From NCBI RefSeq assembly GCF_050624435.1, contig NC_134539.1, positions 123,301,525 to 123,365,524 of the forward strand: a stretch of DNA of 64,000 bases, in the 5' to 3' direction. Origin of the DNA: Tenrec ecaudatus (Eukaryota; Chordata; Mammalia; Afrosoricida; Tenrecidae). A model generated the notes under the pieces. It had not been told where the DNA came from. It worked only from the letters and a program-made list of their open reading frames with translations, and made no database searches. Made by a program: the position numbers and the translations under genes. Position 1 is the first letter of the stretch; each line of letters begins with the position of its first letter. Shown here in pieces: positions 46,845 through 58,734 of this stretch.

Positions 46845-47315
46845 CAAGACCTCTTTAAAGTGTTGAAAAGCAAGGATGTTACTTTGAGGACTAAAGTGTG
46901 CCTGACCCAAGCCTTGGTATTTTCAATTGCCTCAGGAATGTGAAAGTTAAATATTGACTAAGGAACACTAAAGAAAAATTGATGAATTTGAACTATGGTG
47001 TTGGTGAAAAATATTGAGAATACCATGGAATTCCAAGAAAAGAAACTTAATCTGTCTTGGAAAAAGTAGAATCAGAATGCTCCTTAGATGCAAAAATGGT
47101 GAGCCTTTGGATATGCTACCAGGAGAAACCAGTCCCTGGAAGGACAGTGAAAAAGAGGAGGCTCCTCAATGAGATGGATTGACATAGTGGCTGCAACAAT
47201 GGGTTCAAACATAAGAACAATTGTGCGGATGGCCCAGGACCAGGTGATGTTGCTTTCTGTTGTACATGGAAAGGTAGCTATGAGTCGAAACTGACTATAC
47301 AGCACTTAACTACAT
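46845..47315 (+). mobile_element. RTE/BovB-type LINE, 0.47 kb 3' end
   Basis: The longest RTE piece here. It reads, with frameshifts, like the C-terminal end of an RTE protein (VLESKDVTLRTKVCLTQALV..., then RWID..AATMGSNIRTIVRMAQDQ). It ends in 'agctatgagtcgaaactgac'. That terminal motif is also the AfroSINE tail. Confidence 0.75.
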
Positions 47316-47789
47316 TGTGTACCTGACAGAAGGGAATATTAGAAATTGTGTATGCTTTAACATGGAATCTGAGACCCTTTGTGATCTGCCTGATGGGAGC
47401 TTGGCAGTTTTATGCCATTTGAAGAAAAATTCCTTCCTTAATGAATTATCTTAAAATTACTGCTTGTTTTTCTGTTTTCTGTTGTCTTTGTTTCATTTCT
47501 TTGTACTTTAATTTTCAATTCACTTGAACCAGCCATTCTACGTTGACGTTCATTCCTACTGTAATGTTAAATCGAATGAGCGCTTTGTTGGTTTCAGCGT
47601 ACCTGTCACGCTCAGATCATTCAGCACAAAGGACTCAGCCTTTCTTTCTTGAAGCACTATCATTTTTGTCTTCCTTGTCATAGTGATCTCTACGATTCTC
47701 TGCTATAAAGTACTGCTGACTGTGTTTCCTCACTTTTGAATATTTGGAATAACTTCGGACTGAGTCTTAGACTCTTCTTTTTATAGTAT
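47316..47789. other. TRIM37 intron 2, nothing recognised
   Basis: AT-rich; 47570-47790 may be more RTE sequence (minus) but too eroded to call. Confidence 0.4.
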
Positions 47790-47957
47790 TAAATGCTTCT
47801 GCCATTGAGTCACTTCTGACTTACAGGGTCCCTGTAGAGAGTTCCCTAGACCATAAATCTTACCTGAACCAAGTAACTTCATCTTTCTTATTCAGTGACC
47901 ACTGACTGTGATGTTAGCCGCCAGCAGCTAGCCCACAATGCCACCAGGGCTCCCTCC
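47790..47957 (-). repeat. AfroSINE, first of two in a row
   Basis: 'cttctgccattgagtcactt' to 'aatgccaccagggctccct'. Confidence 0.82.
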
Positions 47958-48107
47958 TGTCTATAATGAATCGATGGCTCCTCGCAACCCTGCAGTACTG
48001 TGAGGCACTGAGACTGACGAGTGTAGCGAGGCCCCTCTGTCTCCTGTAGAGAACTGAACCGTTGGCTTTGGAGCCAGTAGCCCAGTGCATGACCACTATG
48101 CTGTCAA
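47958..48107 (-). repeat. AfroSINE, second of two; target of the PPIA retrocopy
   Basis: 'tgaatcgatggctcctcgca' to 'ccactatgctgtcaaggctcc'. The head runs into the left target duplication of the retrocopy. Confidence 0.78.
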
Positions 48108-48124
48108 GGCTCCTTTCCTTTTTT

Positions 48125-48874
48125 AAAAATTGTTTATCTTTTATTTAATAATCATAAACTTAACTCTGCTTTCCAGCTGGACTCGGGGGGAATAAGGAAA
48201 GTAGGAAACTCGAAGAACTGGAGTGAGATCACAAGATTAAATGATACTGTAAGCACGTTGGGAATAGAAGGGTAATTTCCCAAGCTACACAAGAAATGGT
48301 CTGGTGCTTAAGGTAAAACAGAAAATTCTGATCACAGTCAGCAATGGTAATCTTCTTGCTGGTCTTGCCATTCTTGGAACCACAACGCTCCATGGCTTCC
48401 ACAATGTTCATGCCTTCTTTCACCTTACCAAAGACCACGTGCTTGCCATCCAACCATTCAGTCTTAGCGGTGCAGATAAAGAACTGAGAACCGTTCGTAT
48501 TGGGCCCAGCATTTGCCATAGACAGGATGCCAGGACCTGTGTGCTTCAGGATGAAGTTCTCACCTTCAAATTTCTCTCCATAGATGGACTTGCCACCAGT
48601 GCCATTATGGCGTGTGAAGTCACCACCCGGGCACATAAACCCTGAAATAATTCTGTGGAAGCAGGAACCTTTGTAACTAAAACCTTTCTCCCCAGTGCTC
48701 AGAGCACGGAAGTTTTCTGTTGTCTTTGGAACTGTCTGCAAACAGCTCGAAAGAGACGCGGCCGAGGGGCTCGCCATCGGCGGCTATGTCAAAAAACACA
48801 GTAGGGTTGACCATGGCTGGGCACAGCAGGACCAGACAAGACTACAGATTCAGGTGGCGGCGTCTGCAAAGCGC
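48125..48874 (-). pseudogene. PPIA (pseudogene): PPIA (cyclophilin A) processed retrocopy, broken
   Basis: The minus strand starts [20 protein letters not shown] at 48814 and continues without introns through the cyclophilin core. [20 protein letters not shown], the catalytic FHRII region, [20 protein letters not shown] and [20 protein letters not shown] are all readable. A 2-base deletion near 48733 shifts the frame after residue ~27. The normal stop region is lost by a ~12-base deletion, so it is not a working enzyme gene. A residual 3' UTR with aataaa and A-run ends near 48125. The target duplication ggctcctttcctttttt occurs at 48108-48124 and 48875-48891. It lies antisense in TRIM37 intron 2. 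Confidence 0.95.
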
Positions 48875-48892
48875 GGCTCCTTTCCTTTTTTT

Positions 48893-49085
48893 AATGAGTT
48901 TTGATGGTTCAGTGAGAATTAAGAAAGGCGGGCAGTTGAAGCTTATCAGCTGCTTTGCTGGTAGAAAGATGAGTCTGCCCATAGAGATTTATAGTCTTTC
49001 CTGTAGAATTTAAACAATTCTACCCTGCCCTATAGCGTCACCACAGACTGGGATTGACTGGGACGCAGTGGATTGGTTGGCATCC
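48893..49085 (+). repeat. AfroSINE
   Basis: 'gtttgatggttcagtgagaa'-like head to 'ggattgactgggacgcagtg'; diverged but complete. Confidence 0.72.
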
Positions 49086-49109
49086 TGTCATCCTAATAAC
49101 TATGGCCTT

Positions 49110-50934
49110 TTTAAATCATGTTATTGGGGGCTTGTAAAATTCTTATCACCATCCATTGGCTCAAGCACATAGTACATTTGTTACCATCATCATTCTCACA
49201 ACATTTTCTTTCTACTTGAGTCCTTGGTATCAGCTTCTCATTTTTCTCCCTTTCCTCCCTCCCTCCCTCCTGAACCCTTGATAATTTATAAATTATTATT
49301 TTTTCATGTCTTACACTGACCAATGTCTCCCTTCACCAACTTTTCTGTTCTCCATCCCCCTGGGAGGGAGTTATAGATAGATCATTGTGATTGGTTCCCC
49401 CTATCTTCACCCTCCTCTTTCCCTCCTGGTATGGCTACTCTCAATATTGGTCCTGAGGGGTTTATCTGTCCTGGATTCCTTGTGTTTCCAGCTCTTATCT
49501 GTACCTGTGTACATGTTCTGGGCTAGCCAGATTTGTAAGGTAGAATTGGGGTCATGATAGTGGGGGTCAGGGGGAGCCTTAAAGAACTAGAAAAAAAGTT
49601 GTATGTTTCATGGTTGTTATACTGCACCCTGACTGGCTTGTCTCCTCCCCGCGACCCTTCTGTAAAGGGATGTCCAGTTGCCTACAGATGGACTTTGGAT
49701 CCCCACACCATACTCCCTCTCATTCACAATCATACCATTTTTTTGTTCTGGGTTTTTGATGTCTGATACCTGATCCTATTGACAACTCTTAATCACACAG
49801 GCTGGTGTGCTTCTTCCATATGGGCTTTGTTGCTTCTGAGCTAGATGGCTGCTTGTTTCTCTTCAAGCCTTTAAGATCCCAGACGCTATATAGCCGAGTA
49901 CCATCAGCCTTCTTCACCATGTTTGCATATGCACCTGCTTTGTCTTCAGCAATCGTGTCAGGAAGGTGAGCATCATGGTTTGCTAAAGTATTCTAGCATT
50001 GAGGGAGTACTTGAGTGGAGGCTCAATGTCCATCTGCTACCTTAATAGTAAACCTATAAATGCACATAGATTTATTCCCCCATCATATAGAAATATATTT
50101 ACGTGTGTATAAAAATATATTTATATATGTATATGCCTGTATTTAGACCTCTATAAATGCCCTTTGCCTCCTAGTTCTTTCCTCTAGTTCCTTTTACTTT
50201 CTTCTTGTCCCACTGTCATGTTCAGCCTTCATTTGGGTTTTAGTAATTCCTCTTCATTACATTGCCCTTGATCAAGCCCTACCAGCCCTCCTACACCCTC
50301 TGCACCATTAATTTTAGGTCACTTGTTGTTCCTTTGTCCTTGGGTTTGTTAACACCCACTTCCTTTCCCTCGCCTCCCCCTCTCCCCTGTCCCCTCAGAA
50401 CCATCAGTCACGTTTTCTGCTCGGGATTGCATGCAGAGATAATAATATGCACAAAAACAAGACAGAGCAAAACAAAGCAGTAAAAGAAAACAACAATAAC
50501 AACCAAAAACAAAGAAAAGTCTATACATAGTTCAAGGTCTGTTTGTTGGCCTTTAGGGAGTGTTTTCCAGTAGAGTCTGATGGGGTGTCACACACTGGCC
50601 CCAAAGTCTACTTTTGGTATTCCCTTGGGACTTCGTTGCTCTGTTTGTTCTCCTTGCTGTTCTGTTGCACGCCCTTAGTGTTTCCACTTTGGTGTGGTGG
50701 GGTCAGATTGGGCACAATTCCCACACTGTGTCTCCAGTTTTGTTCCCTGTAGCACTATCCTTGTAGCACTGGGTCAGTGAGGGACGTTATATTCATAGTG
50801 GGGCCGGCGCTATGGTCCTCTGTGCATTGCCTGCTCTGAGCAGAGATATCCTCCTCAGGGCTTGGTGGCCCAGCATGTGCTCCACTCTCTCTTCCTCCCC
50901 CTTCATTTGTTCCTGTGCTTTGATCAGACATGTC
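49110..50934 (-). mobile_element. LINE, longest copy (1.83 kb) with intact target duplication
   Basis: From the 3' end 'aaatcatgttattgggggct' to 'gctttgatcagacatgtc'. Flanked by cctaataactatggcctt (49092-49109) and cctaataactatggtctt (50935-50952), 17 of 18. The distal half adds sequence not seen in shorter copies ('caaaaacaagacagagcaaa', 'agtgttttccagtagagtct'). No reverse-transcriptase or other frame longer than ~80 codons on either strand, and no match to L1 ORF2. Confidence 0.9.
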
Positions 50935-50952
50935 CCTAATAACTATGGTCTT

Positions 50953-51394
50953 ATGGCTTTAAATACTACCTGTAATCTCGTAACTCCTAAATTTACCATT
51001 GTAGCCTGCCGTTTCCCCTGCCCATATACTTACATGCCCAACTAACCTACTTAGCATGCTTACTTGGGTTTTTGTAGTAGGCATCTCAGATTTCACATGT
51101 CTGTAAGGAAAGTTTTGATTTAACCCCCCAAGTTTGTTTATCTTTCAGTAATTTGTATCTAAAACCTGGAGGGACAGTTTTAATGTTTCTTTTTTCCTTA
51201 TATGCAGTTCATCAGGAAACCCTGACAAATTATTTGTTGAATTAGTCTAACTTGTAAGTCTTAGAAAAGAGCGTGAGACTTAGAAAATGCTAGCCATTGT
51301 AGTTTTAGATGATGTTACATATAGTTTATATTATTTGTGTATGTACAATGTGCACATTATAAGTATTTGTAATTATGCATATCTTGTACTTTGT
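50953..51394. other. TRIM37 intron 2, nothing recognised
   Basis: AT-rich unique DNA. Confidence 0.45.
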
Positions 51395-51545
51395 CTATGC
51401 CGAGTGTCCTCTAACCCTCACAGCGATTTGCCAGGGAGGTATTTTGGTTCTCATGTTGCATTTAAGGAACTTGAGCTCTGTTACTTGTCCAGTGTCACAG
51501 TTGTGAACACCAGACTTCGGGATTAGACTCATGTCTGAATGCTAT
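51395..51545 (-). repeat. MIR
   Basis: 'ctctaaccctcacagcgatt', 'tgcatttaaggaacttgagc', 'acttgtccagtgtcacagtt' follow the MIR core on the minus strand. Confidence 0.7.
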
Positions 51546-51914
51546 AAAAAAAAACCATGTGCTTCTTCCACATTAATGTGGGGGAGAAATCAGTTTGTAA
51601 ATTGAGTATGAAAGAATTATTTTAAAAATATTCTTTTAATATAACTGACCAAATACTGTATCGCTGGATCTTACCTCTAATTTTGGCTTAGGAGACTCAT
51701 TTTTCCCCCCAAGTACTAAATTGTATTGTGTGACTGAATTAGATTATGGAATACAATTTAAGAATGCCACGAATATTCAGAAAGAGATTACTGTAGTCTG
51801 GGATAGGCAGAAAGATTTTATCGACATATTCTGGACCTTTCTGTGGGCTAGGATTACGAAATTGCATTTTTCCACAAACTTTTTGAAACCCCTTCATATC
51901 AACAAATCTACAGA

Positions 51915-52998
51915 TATCTTAAGAGTGGTTCCAGAAATAGAGGAAAGAACCAGGAGGCAAAGGACATTTATAGAGGTCTAAATACAGGCATGTACATATG
52001 TGAATTTATGTATATATAAGACAGGGAAATATTATCTATGTGTTAAGAATTAAGGTAGCAGATGGACATTGGGCCTCGACTCAAGTGCTCTCTCAACATA
52101 AGAACACTTTGTTCTAATAATCTGGCATTCTGTGAGGCTGACCTACCTGACACAATCGCTGAAGACAAATGGGTGCATAGTAAATGTAGTGAAGAAAGCT
52201 AATGGTGCCCGGCTATTAAAAGATAAAGCATTTGGGGCCTTAAAGGCTTGAAGATAAACGAGTGGCTATCTAGCTGAGAAGCAACAAAGCCCACATGGAA
52301 GAAGTACACCAGCCTGTGTGATCACGAGGTATCGATGGACTCAGGTATCAGGCATCTAAGACTCAGAACAAAATCATACCAATGTAAATGGGGTGTGTGT
52401 GTGTGGAATAGATAACCAACGCCCATCTGTAGACAATTGGGCATTCCCTTAAAAAAGGGTCACAAGGAAGAGATGAGCCAGGCAGGATGCAGTATAGCAT
52501 CAATGAAACATATCCAACTCTTCTCTAGTTCTTTAATGTTTCCTCCTCCCACTATTATGACCTCAATTCTACCTTACAAATCGAATTAGACCAGAACAGC
52601 ACACTGCTACAGGTAAGAGCCCACAACACAGGGAATCTGGGTTAGATAGACCTCAGGACCAACAATGACAGTAGAGTTACCATCAGAATAAGGGCAAGGT
52701 GGAGGAGAAAGGGGGAGTCATCACAAGGATCAACAAATGATCCCCTCTTATGGGGATGAACAACAGAAAAGTGCATGAAGGGTGTCAGGATGGTATAAAA
52801 ATGTAAATAATCTATAACTTAAAATCAGGGGTTCATGAGGGCTATAGAGTGGAGGAGGGAGGGGGCAAATGAGCTGATATCAAGGGCTCAAGTAGAAAGA
52901 AAATGCTTTGAAAGTGATAATGGCAACATGTGGACCAATGTGCTTGACCCAATGAGTTAACTTACGGATTGTGATAAGAGGTGAGAGAGCCCTAAAAA
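51915..52998 (+). mobile_element. LINE 3' region, 1.08 kb copy
   Basis: 'aaatagaggaaagaaccagg' to 'gagccctaaaaaaaagtatt'. Its AATAAA has decayed to 'ctaaaaaaaa'; an older copy. Confidence 0.85.
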
Positions 52999-53562
52999 AA
53001 AGTATTTGGTAATAGCAATAAAAGAAGTGGTGCCTATCTCATGGCAGGGCAGGCAAGACCAACATAGCCTTAAAGTGGACCACTGTGAGCACAGTGAGGG
53101 GCATGCACAGCCTGTGGTCGGATATGGCAGTTGTAGATAAAATGAAATGGTTTCCAGGGTCAGAAAGCTTCCTGAAAAAGTGACATATGCCCTGAAATCT
53201 AAAGGAAAGTACGAGTGTCTCAAGAGAAGTGACCGAAGACTATCCGAGGCAGATAGAGGAAAGTATTCAAATGCTGAACGTTGCCGAGTCAGATGGAGAG
53301 GTAGCAGCTGAGGTTATTAACTTCTGTGGGGGAGACTATACCTTAAGAGAAGAGTGATGTGAGTGGCATAATGTTCTAGGGGGAAACTTCTGACCTTAAT
53401 CTCATTTTCACACCAGGAGGAAAATAACATTTAGGAGTACGAAGAAGGCAGGAATTCCTGTTCATCTGCTTTTTCTTCATTCTAGAGTGTATTTATTTAT
53501 TGATTGATTGATGTAAACTACCATTTTTCCTATCATCTAAATTCTGCTTTTCCTGTTAGGTT
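52999..53562. other. TRIM37 intron 2, nothing recognised
   Basis: Mixed composition, no repeat named. Confidence 0.45.
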
Positions 53563-53658
53563 TCCTTAGACCTGGTGTCATAGAGGTTGTCAGGTTGCTA
53601 ACCATAAGATCAGTTTGAATCCACCAGTTGCTTTGTGGGAGAAAGATGAGTATTCTAG
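53563..53658 (+). repeat. AfroSINE, left part (split by SPIN)
   Basis: 'agacctggtgtcatagaggt' to 'gggagaaagatgagtattct'. Confidence 0.82.
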
Positions 53659-54131
53659 CAGTTCTCAACTTGTGGGTCGTGACCCCTTTGTGGGTTGAAT
53701 GACCCTTCCACAGAGGTTGCTTTAGACCGTCGGACAACACATACTTCTGATGGTCTTAAGAATCGAGGCACCGCTCCTCTGTGTCCAGGTGGGTCCGCCC
53801 ACATGCAGACACGCCCACATAGGAGTACCCAGCTTGAAGACTGTTATCCATGCTACACCAGGCTTCAAGACAAAATTTCATTTATTTGCCACTAGAAATA
53901 AATATTTCACAATATATAATTACATATTGTTTTTGTGATTTTTTTCTCTATGCTTATATTTGTAACAATGAAAATACATCCTGCATATCAAATATTTACG
54001 TTATGATTTATAACAGTAGCAAAATGACAGTGATGAAGTAGCAATGAAATTCATTTTATGGTTGGGGGGGTCACCACAACATGAGGAACTGTCTTAAAGG
54101 GTCTCGGCATGAGGAAGGTTGAGAACCACAG
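53659..54131. mobile_element. SPIN-type hAT element, 473 bp
   Basis: Left 'cagttctcaacttgtgggtc' and right 'ggttgagaaccacag'. Longer than the other two copies: it carries an extra ~150 bases (53760-53900) with 'ggtgggtccgcccacatgca'. The outer 8-mers have diverged too far to call a duplication, but continuity of the SINE on both sides fixes the limits. Confidence 0.82.
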
Positions 54132-54245
54132 GTCTATTTCCTCATAAAGATGTATAGCTTTGGAAACCCACAGGGACAGTTCTACTTTGTCCTGTAGGGT
54201 CGCGGTGTCAGAATTAACATGATGGCAGTGAGCGTTTTGTTTCAA
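54132..54245 (+). repeat. AfroSINE, right part
   Basis: 'tataaagatgtatagctttgg'-like body to 'cagaattaacatgatggcag'. Confidence 0.8.
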
Positions 54246-54770
54246 GGTTTCCTTGGGAATTTTATTTTTGAGTTAATGATTTGACTTCAGGTAAAAATTT
54301 ATGTGTGTTTTTAAAAATGTTTGTGAGTATGTGTGTTTTTGTTGTTTTTTGCAGGTGAATGTTTTACACGGTGAATTAGGTTTCCATTTAACATTTTAAT
54401 ATAAACTTTTCATGCTGGTTACATTTTTTACATTATGTATACATTCTCATGATTTCCATTTTTCGTTTTATTTCCATTGATTCAACTTCCTGTCATTATT
54501 TTCACATCTTTGGTGTTGGGTAAATGTTGGCAGTTGGTTCTCATCGAGTTAATTGATAAGGACACATTACTCTTGGGCAGTATTGCATATTTTTAAATTT
54601 AGTCTGTTGTTTTGCTGGCAGTTGACCTTCAGGAGTGGTTTCAGTTCTAAGTTAAAAGAATATCATGGGTTAATAATCTCGAGGGTCCCCCAGTCTCTCA
54701 TTCCAGTAAGTCTGGTCATTATGAATTTGAATTTTGTTTTTTGCCCAGTTGAATTGAGAGCTCCTTTTGT
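54246..54770. other. TRIM37 intron 2, nothing firm
   Basis: AT-rich; may be upstream L1 sequence continuing into the next block. Confidence 0.4.
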
Positions 54771-54965
54771 GTCCCTGGTCAGAATGATCAGGTAGTAGTA
54801 ATTGGGGGTGCCATCTAGTTCTAGCCTGTGGTTCTGGTGGACTAGTTTCTTCCTTGAGTTTTCTTCATTTTTTCTCTAGAAGAATAGAGACCAGTAGTTG
54901 TTTCTTAGATGGCTACTTGCAACTTTTTAGGACCCCAGGTATTTAGGACTCGCCAAACTAGGATG
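54771..54965 (-). mobile_element. older L1 3' UTR
   Basis: 'gaatagagaccagtagttgt' and 'gcaactttttaggaccccag' correspond to the older L1 at 28691 and 39430. Confidence 0.55.
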
Positions 54966-55797
54966 TGTAGACTATTAAGTTTATATTCTGTTATTTATGT
55001 CTGCTGACTAAATTGTCCCAGAAGACTGTCCAAGCCCTTCAATCCAGCATACCAAATACACAAGTAATTTGGATATGTTTAGAAAGTCTCCATAATTTTG
55101 GCCTCTTTGTGCTCTAAAAAGTTCGTGTTGCTTTAGAGATGTAGGAAGGGATAAACAGAAATAACTGATTGGAAGTATATTGGTGAAGATCATTTACCTC
55201 TGAGCATATTTGTCAGATAATTAAAACATAAACTCTTTAATCATGAAGTGGTTGTTTTCCCCTGGAAAGGTATTCATAAGTTTTAACATCACATTTTTAT
55301 GAGATAACTTCAAAAAATTATGGAAAATGAAATTAAAGGATAATGGAAAATTTCATGAGCTTTTGAAGCCTCCCTTATATATATGGTATAAACCTGTTTC
55401 ATAGTAATAAGTTAAAGGGGTAAGTAAAATCTAGGATTTAATAGTGTTATTTCCTTTGAAAATCTATACTCAAGGAAATCAAGTATGTACGTATTAAAAG
55501 TACTAAACTAATATTTAAGAGACTCAATATTGTGCTGCATAGGTCATTCATATTTTTGTTCTAATTTATATGCTTGTAATATATGTATACCAAATTCATC
55601 TGCTTATTAAGAAATAGTTTAATAGCACCTTAAACTTACTCAGATTTTAACATTGTTTTCTTTTAAGAACTATCTCAGGGGGATCAATTCACAGAAGCAA
55701 CCGCAAAGATGAAGTAGACAACTTAGGGGACAGTGAGTTTGTGTTAACCAAAGAATAACATTATAAATTCACATAATCTAATTTTCTGTCTCCATAG
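54966..55797. other. TRIM37 intron 2, 3' part
   Basis: AT-rich; ends in 'ttttctgtctccatag', the acceptor of exon 3. Confidence 0.5.
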
Positions 55798-55838
55798 CGC
55801 TGGCTGACAGAGCAGAGAGCCCAGTGTCCTCATTGCCG
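55798..55838 (+). CDS. TRIM37: TRIM37 coding exon 3 (RING, second part)
   Basis: 41 bases encode RWLTEQRAQCPHC and the first two bases of R55. They supply the last zinc-ligand pair, C51 and C54, of the RING. Acceptor 'ctccatag', donor 'tgccg|gtaagt', so the exon ends in phase 2 and joins 57686. Identical to human. Confidence 0.96.
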
Positions 55839-55882
55839 GTAAGTGTTTTGCTATGATTTGTAAATTGGAAAAATGAGAGTGA

Positions 55883-56311
<429 letters not shown>

Positions 56312-56328
56312 AAAATGTCTCTTCTTCG

Positions 56329-57311
56329 TAAAGACAGTTGGAAGAAGACAAGGAATTTGCCAAGAGAGGGACATTTTTGGTGTTAGAATCCATGTAGAAT
56401 GCATTGTGTTGCTTGCTCTGGTAGCACTCCTGCCTTCCTTGAGAAAGTTACTCTGTAACTTCTTAGCTTACCTTTTAAAATTAAAGTAACAATAGTGAAG
56501 ATTATTATGGTTTAAGAAGCCCAGTTAGTAGAGGGGCAGAGTCTGATATTCCTTTTGACCTTTTCATGATCACTACTTCCCAGAATAGATTGTTAGGGTT
56601 GCTGTCTCTTCTTCCAGACATTCTTATGTGCATGAGACTATTATGCATGTCTTTACACATTTATTCTTTTTCTTTAACTATACAAATGTTTCAAAACTTG
56701 CCCGTGTAAGATTTGATGGTATTGTGTACACATGCATCATTAAAAAATGAATGAATATACCATGATTTATTTACACCCATATTGAGGTTGTTTCTACTTT
56801 TGGTTACTTCAAAGAATGGTGCTAGGCTAGAGTGCCTAAAGACAAGGTTGTACCATCTTACACTTGTATAGCACCTTTCTCCTCACATTCTTGTGAGTGT
56901 TAGACACTCTGCTTGAGGGTATTTTTTGTTTTTGGTCATTCTGTCAAGGGAAACACCTTGCGTTTATATCTTGCCTTTAATATGCATGCAAAAACTAATG
57001 GACATCACAGCAAAGCAAAGTCTTCCAAGTTTTGCAGTTTAGTATTTTTAACAGCTGGTTTTTTTCTTAGGTAATTTTCTACATCTTTTGCCCTGATTTA
57101 TTTGTATGTTGTTCACGTTTATCATTTAAGGTCTGTGACAGCAAATAGAACTTTGTGTGATGATGGAAATGTTTTCCATCTACTCATCCAGTATGGTGAC
57201 CACAGTCATGTGGCTATTGAGCAATGACATTCTCTTTTATTTAATAATAATTTTAATGCTCATAATGTGGTGAGTGGCTACCATATTGAACAGGATGGCA
57301 TTTTGTCCTGT
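56329..57311. other. TRIM37 intron 3, nothing recognised
   Basis: AT-rich; 56600-56830 has L1-like wording but is too eroded to place. Confidence 0.45.
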
Positions 57312-57450
57312 GTTTCTCAAAGTGGGCAGTGCCTGCCCCCAGAGGGCAGACTGCAAGAGCAGATAACTACATTTTATCACAGAGAGGTACTGGGTAATTT
57401 TTTAACCTGAAAAGGGTGTGGTAGGCCAAATAAGTTTGGGAATCGGTACT
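57312..57450 (+). mobile_element. old hAT-like non-autonomous element, copy 3
   Basis: 'tgtttctcaaagtgggcagt' to 'ggccaaataagtttgggaatc'. The best-preserved of the three copies; the ends are partly inverted ('tttctcaaa'/'tttgggaa'). Confidence 0.6.
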
Positions 57451-57685
57451 TTAGACTAAGTTGGGAATTGAATCTTTAATTTAAACTTTCAGTATTTTTC
57501 CTAAGGTGCAAATGACAATGTGGTGAAAATAGGTTTATAAGTATGCTTCTGCTTGCATCCTTGGGATTATTTTAATTGTAATATGGTGCGAGTATGATAG
57601 CAAGGTTTATTTTGAGGTAAGTACTTGATTTAGAAAAATAATCCCAAATTGCGAGCTCAAATACATGTCTGTATTTCTCTCCTAG

Positions 57686-57802
57686 TGCTCCCCTCCAGCT
57701 CCGAGAACTGGTAAACTGTCGTTGGGCAGAAGAAGTAACACAACAGCTCGATACACTTCAGCTCTGCAGTCTCACCAAACATGAAGAAAATGAGAAGGAC
57801 AA
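57686..57802 (+). CDS. TRIM37: TRIM37 coding exon 4 (RING to B-box linker)
   Basis: Completes R55 and encodes [20 protein letters not shown] through [11 protein letters not shown] plus two bases of K94. Acceptor 'ctctcctag', donor 'gacaa|gtatgt'. The helical linker between RING and B-box is identical to human as remembered. Confidence 0.96.
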
Positions 57803-58734
57803 GTATGTCCTCAGTGTCTTCATTCAAGTACTCTGTAGATTTCACCATTAAATACCTGTCACGTGTTATTTTATACCTATGAGTGATGTTGAAAGATTCC
57901 ATTTGTTTGATGTTTCTTCTGTGTGATGTTTAAGATGGTTAATTCTTTTCATCTTTATTCAGCAGGCATTTATTATGGGGCTTCACAAAGTGTGGGGTAA
58001 ATGAAATTAAAACATAAGATTTTTTTTCTGCAAACTTATTGAAGCCCTTCCACATTTAATGGCTCTCTCCTAGCATGTGCTAGAGTATGAAAATATCATG
58101 GAAGGTAAATGAGACAGGATTTCTGCTTAGCAGTTTGACGTGGGTTTTGGTAAGACTGCCGTGGGAGAAGAGTCCTTGAGGGAATGACGTGATTGAAGAA
58201 TTTTAGTCATATCTGGAGATAGTAAAGTAATGATAATTAACTTTTTCAGGTAAAGAAATTATAGCATGGTTAATTATAAAGCTTCACTCTGACAATAAGA
58301 AAATGAATTGGAAGAGATTCTAGGCTCTTGAAATGCTTAGAAATGAATCCATACAACTTTGTGTCTATTTACAGCACGTTCAAACCAGGCTTTAGAACTT
58401 CAATGGGCATCATAAGTTATCTAGAGTATTTGTTCCTTCATTATTCATAGAAACAAGAAAGACTCAAACACTGATACAGTTTGGTAATGCAGAGCCCGAC
58501 ATAAAATCCAGTGTCAGTTTTACTGCTTACTCTTTGGGTTGAATGGCGCCGAGTACTGCTAGGGTCGTAAAGTCTCACCAAAAATAATGCTCACATACCT
58601 CCCTCTTTGCATATAATAGCATAAAAGAACACTTAAGATATTTTATAATTTAAAAAATGGGTAAAATATATTTATTGAATAGTTATCAGTACAGTATATA
58701 ATACTAGTATTTATTTTAAATATTTACTTTCTTT
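57803..58734. other. TRIM37 intron 4, 5' part
   Basis: AT-rich unique DNA, no frame. Confidence 0.5.

Noticed and set aside
48304-48645. 113-codon plus-strand frame
   Set aside because: Antisense shadow of the PPIA retrocopy.
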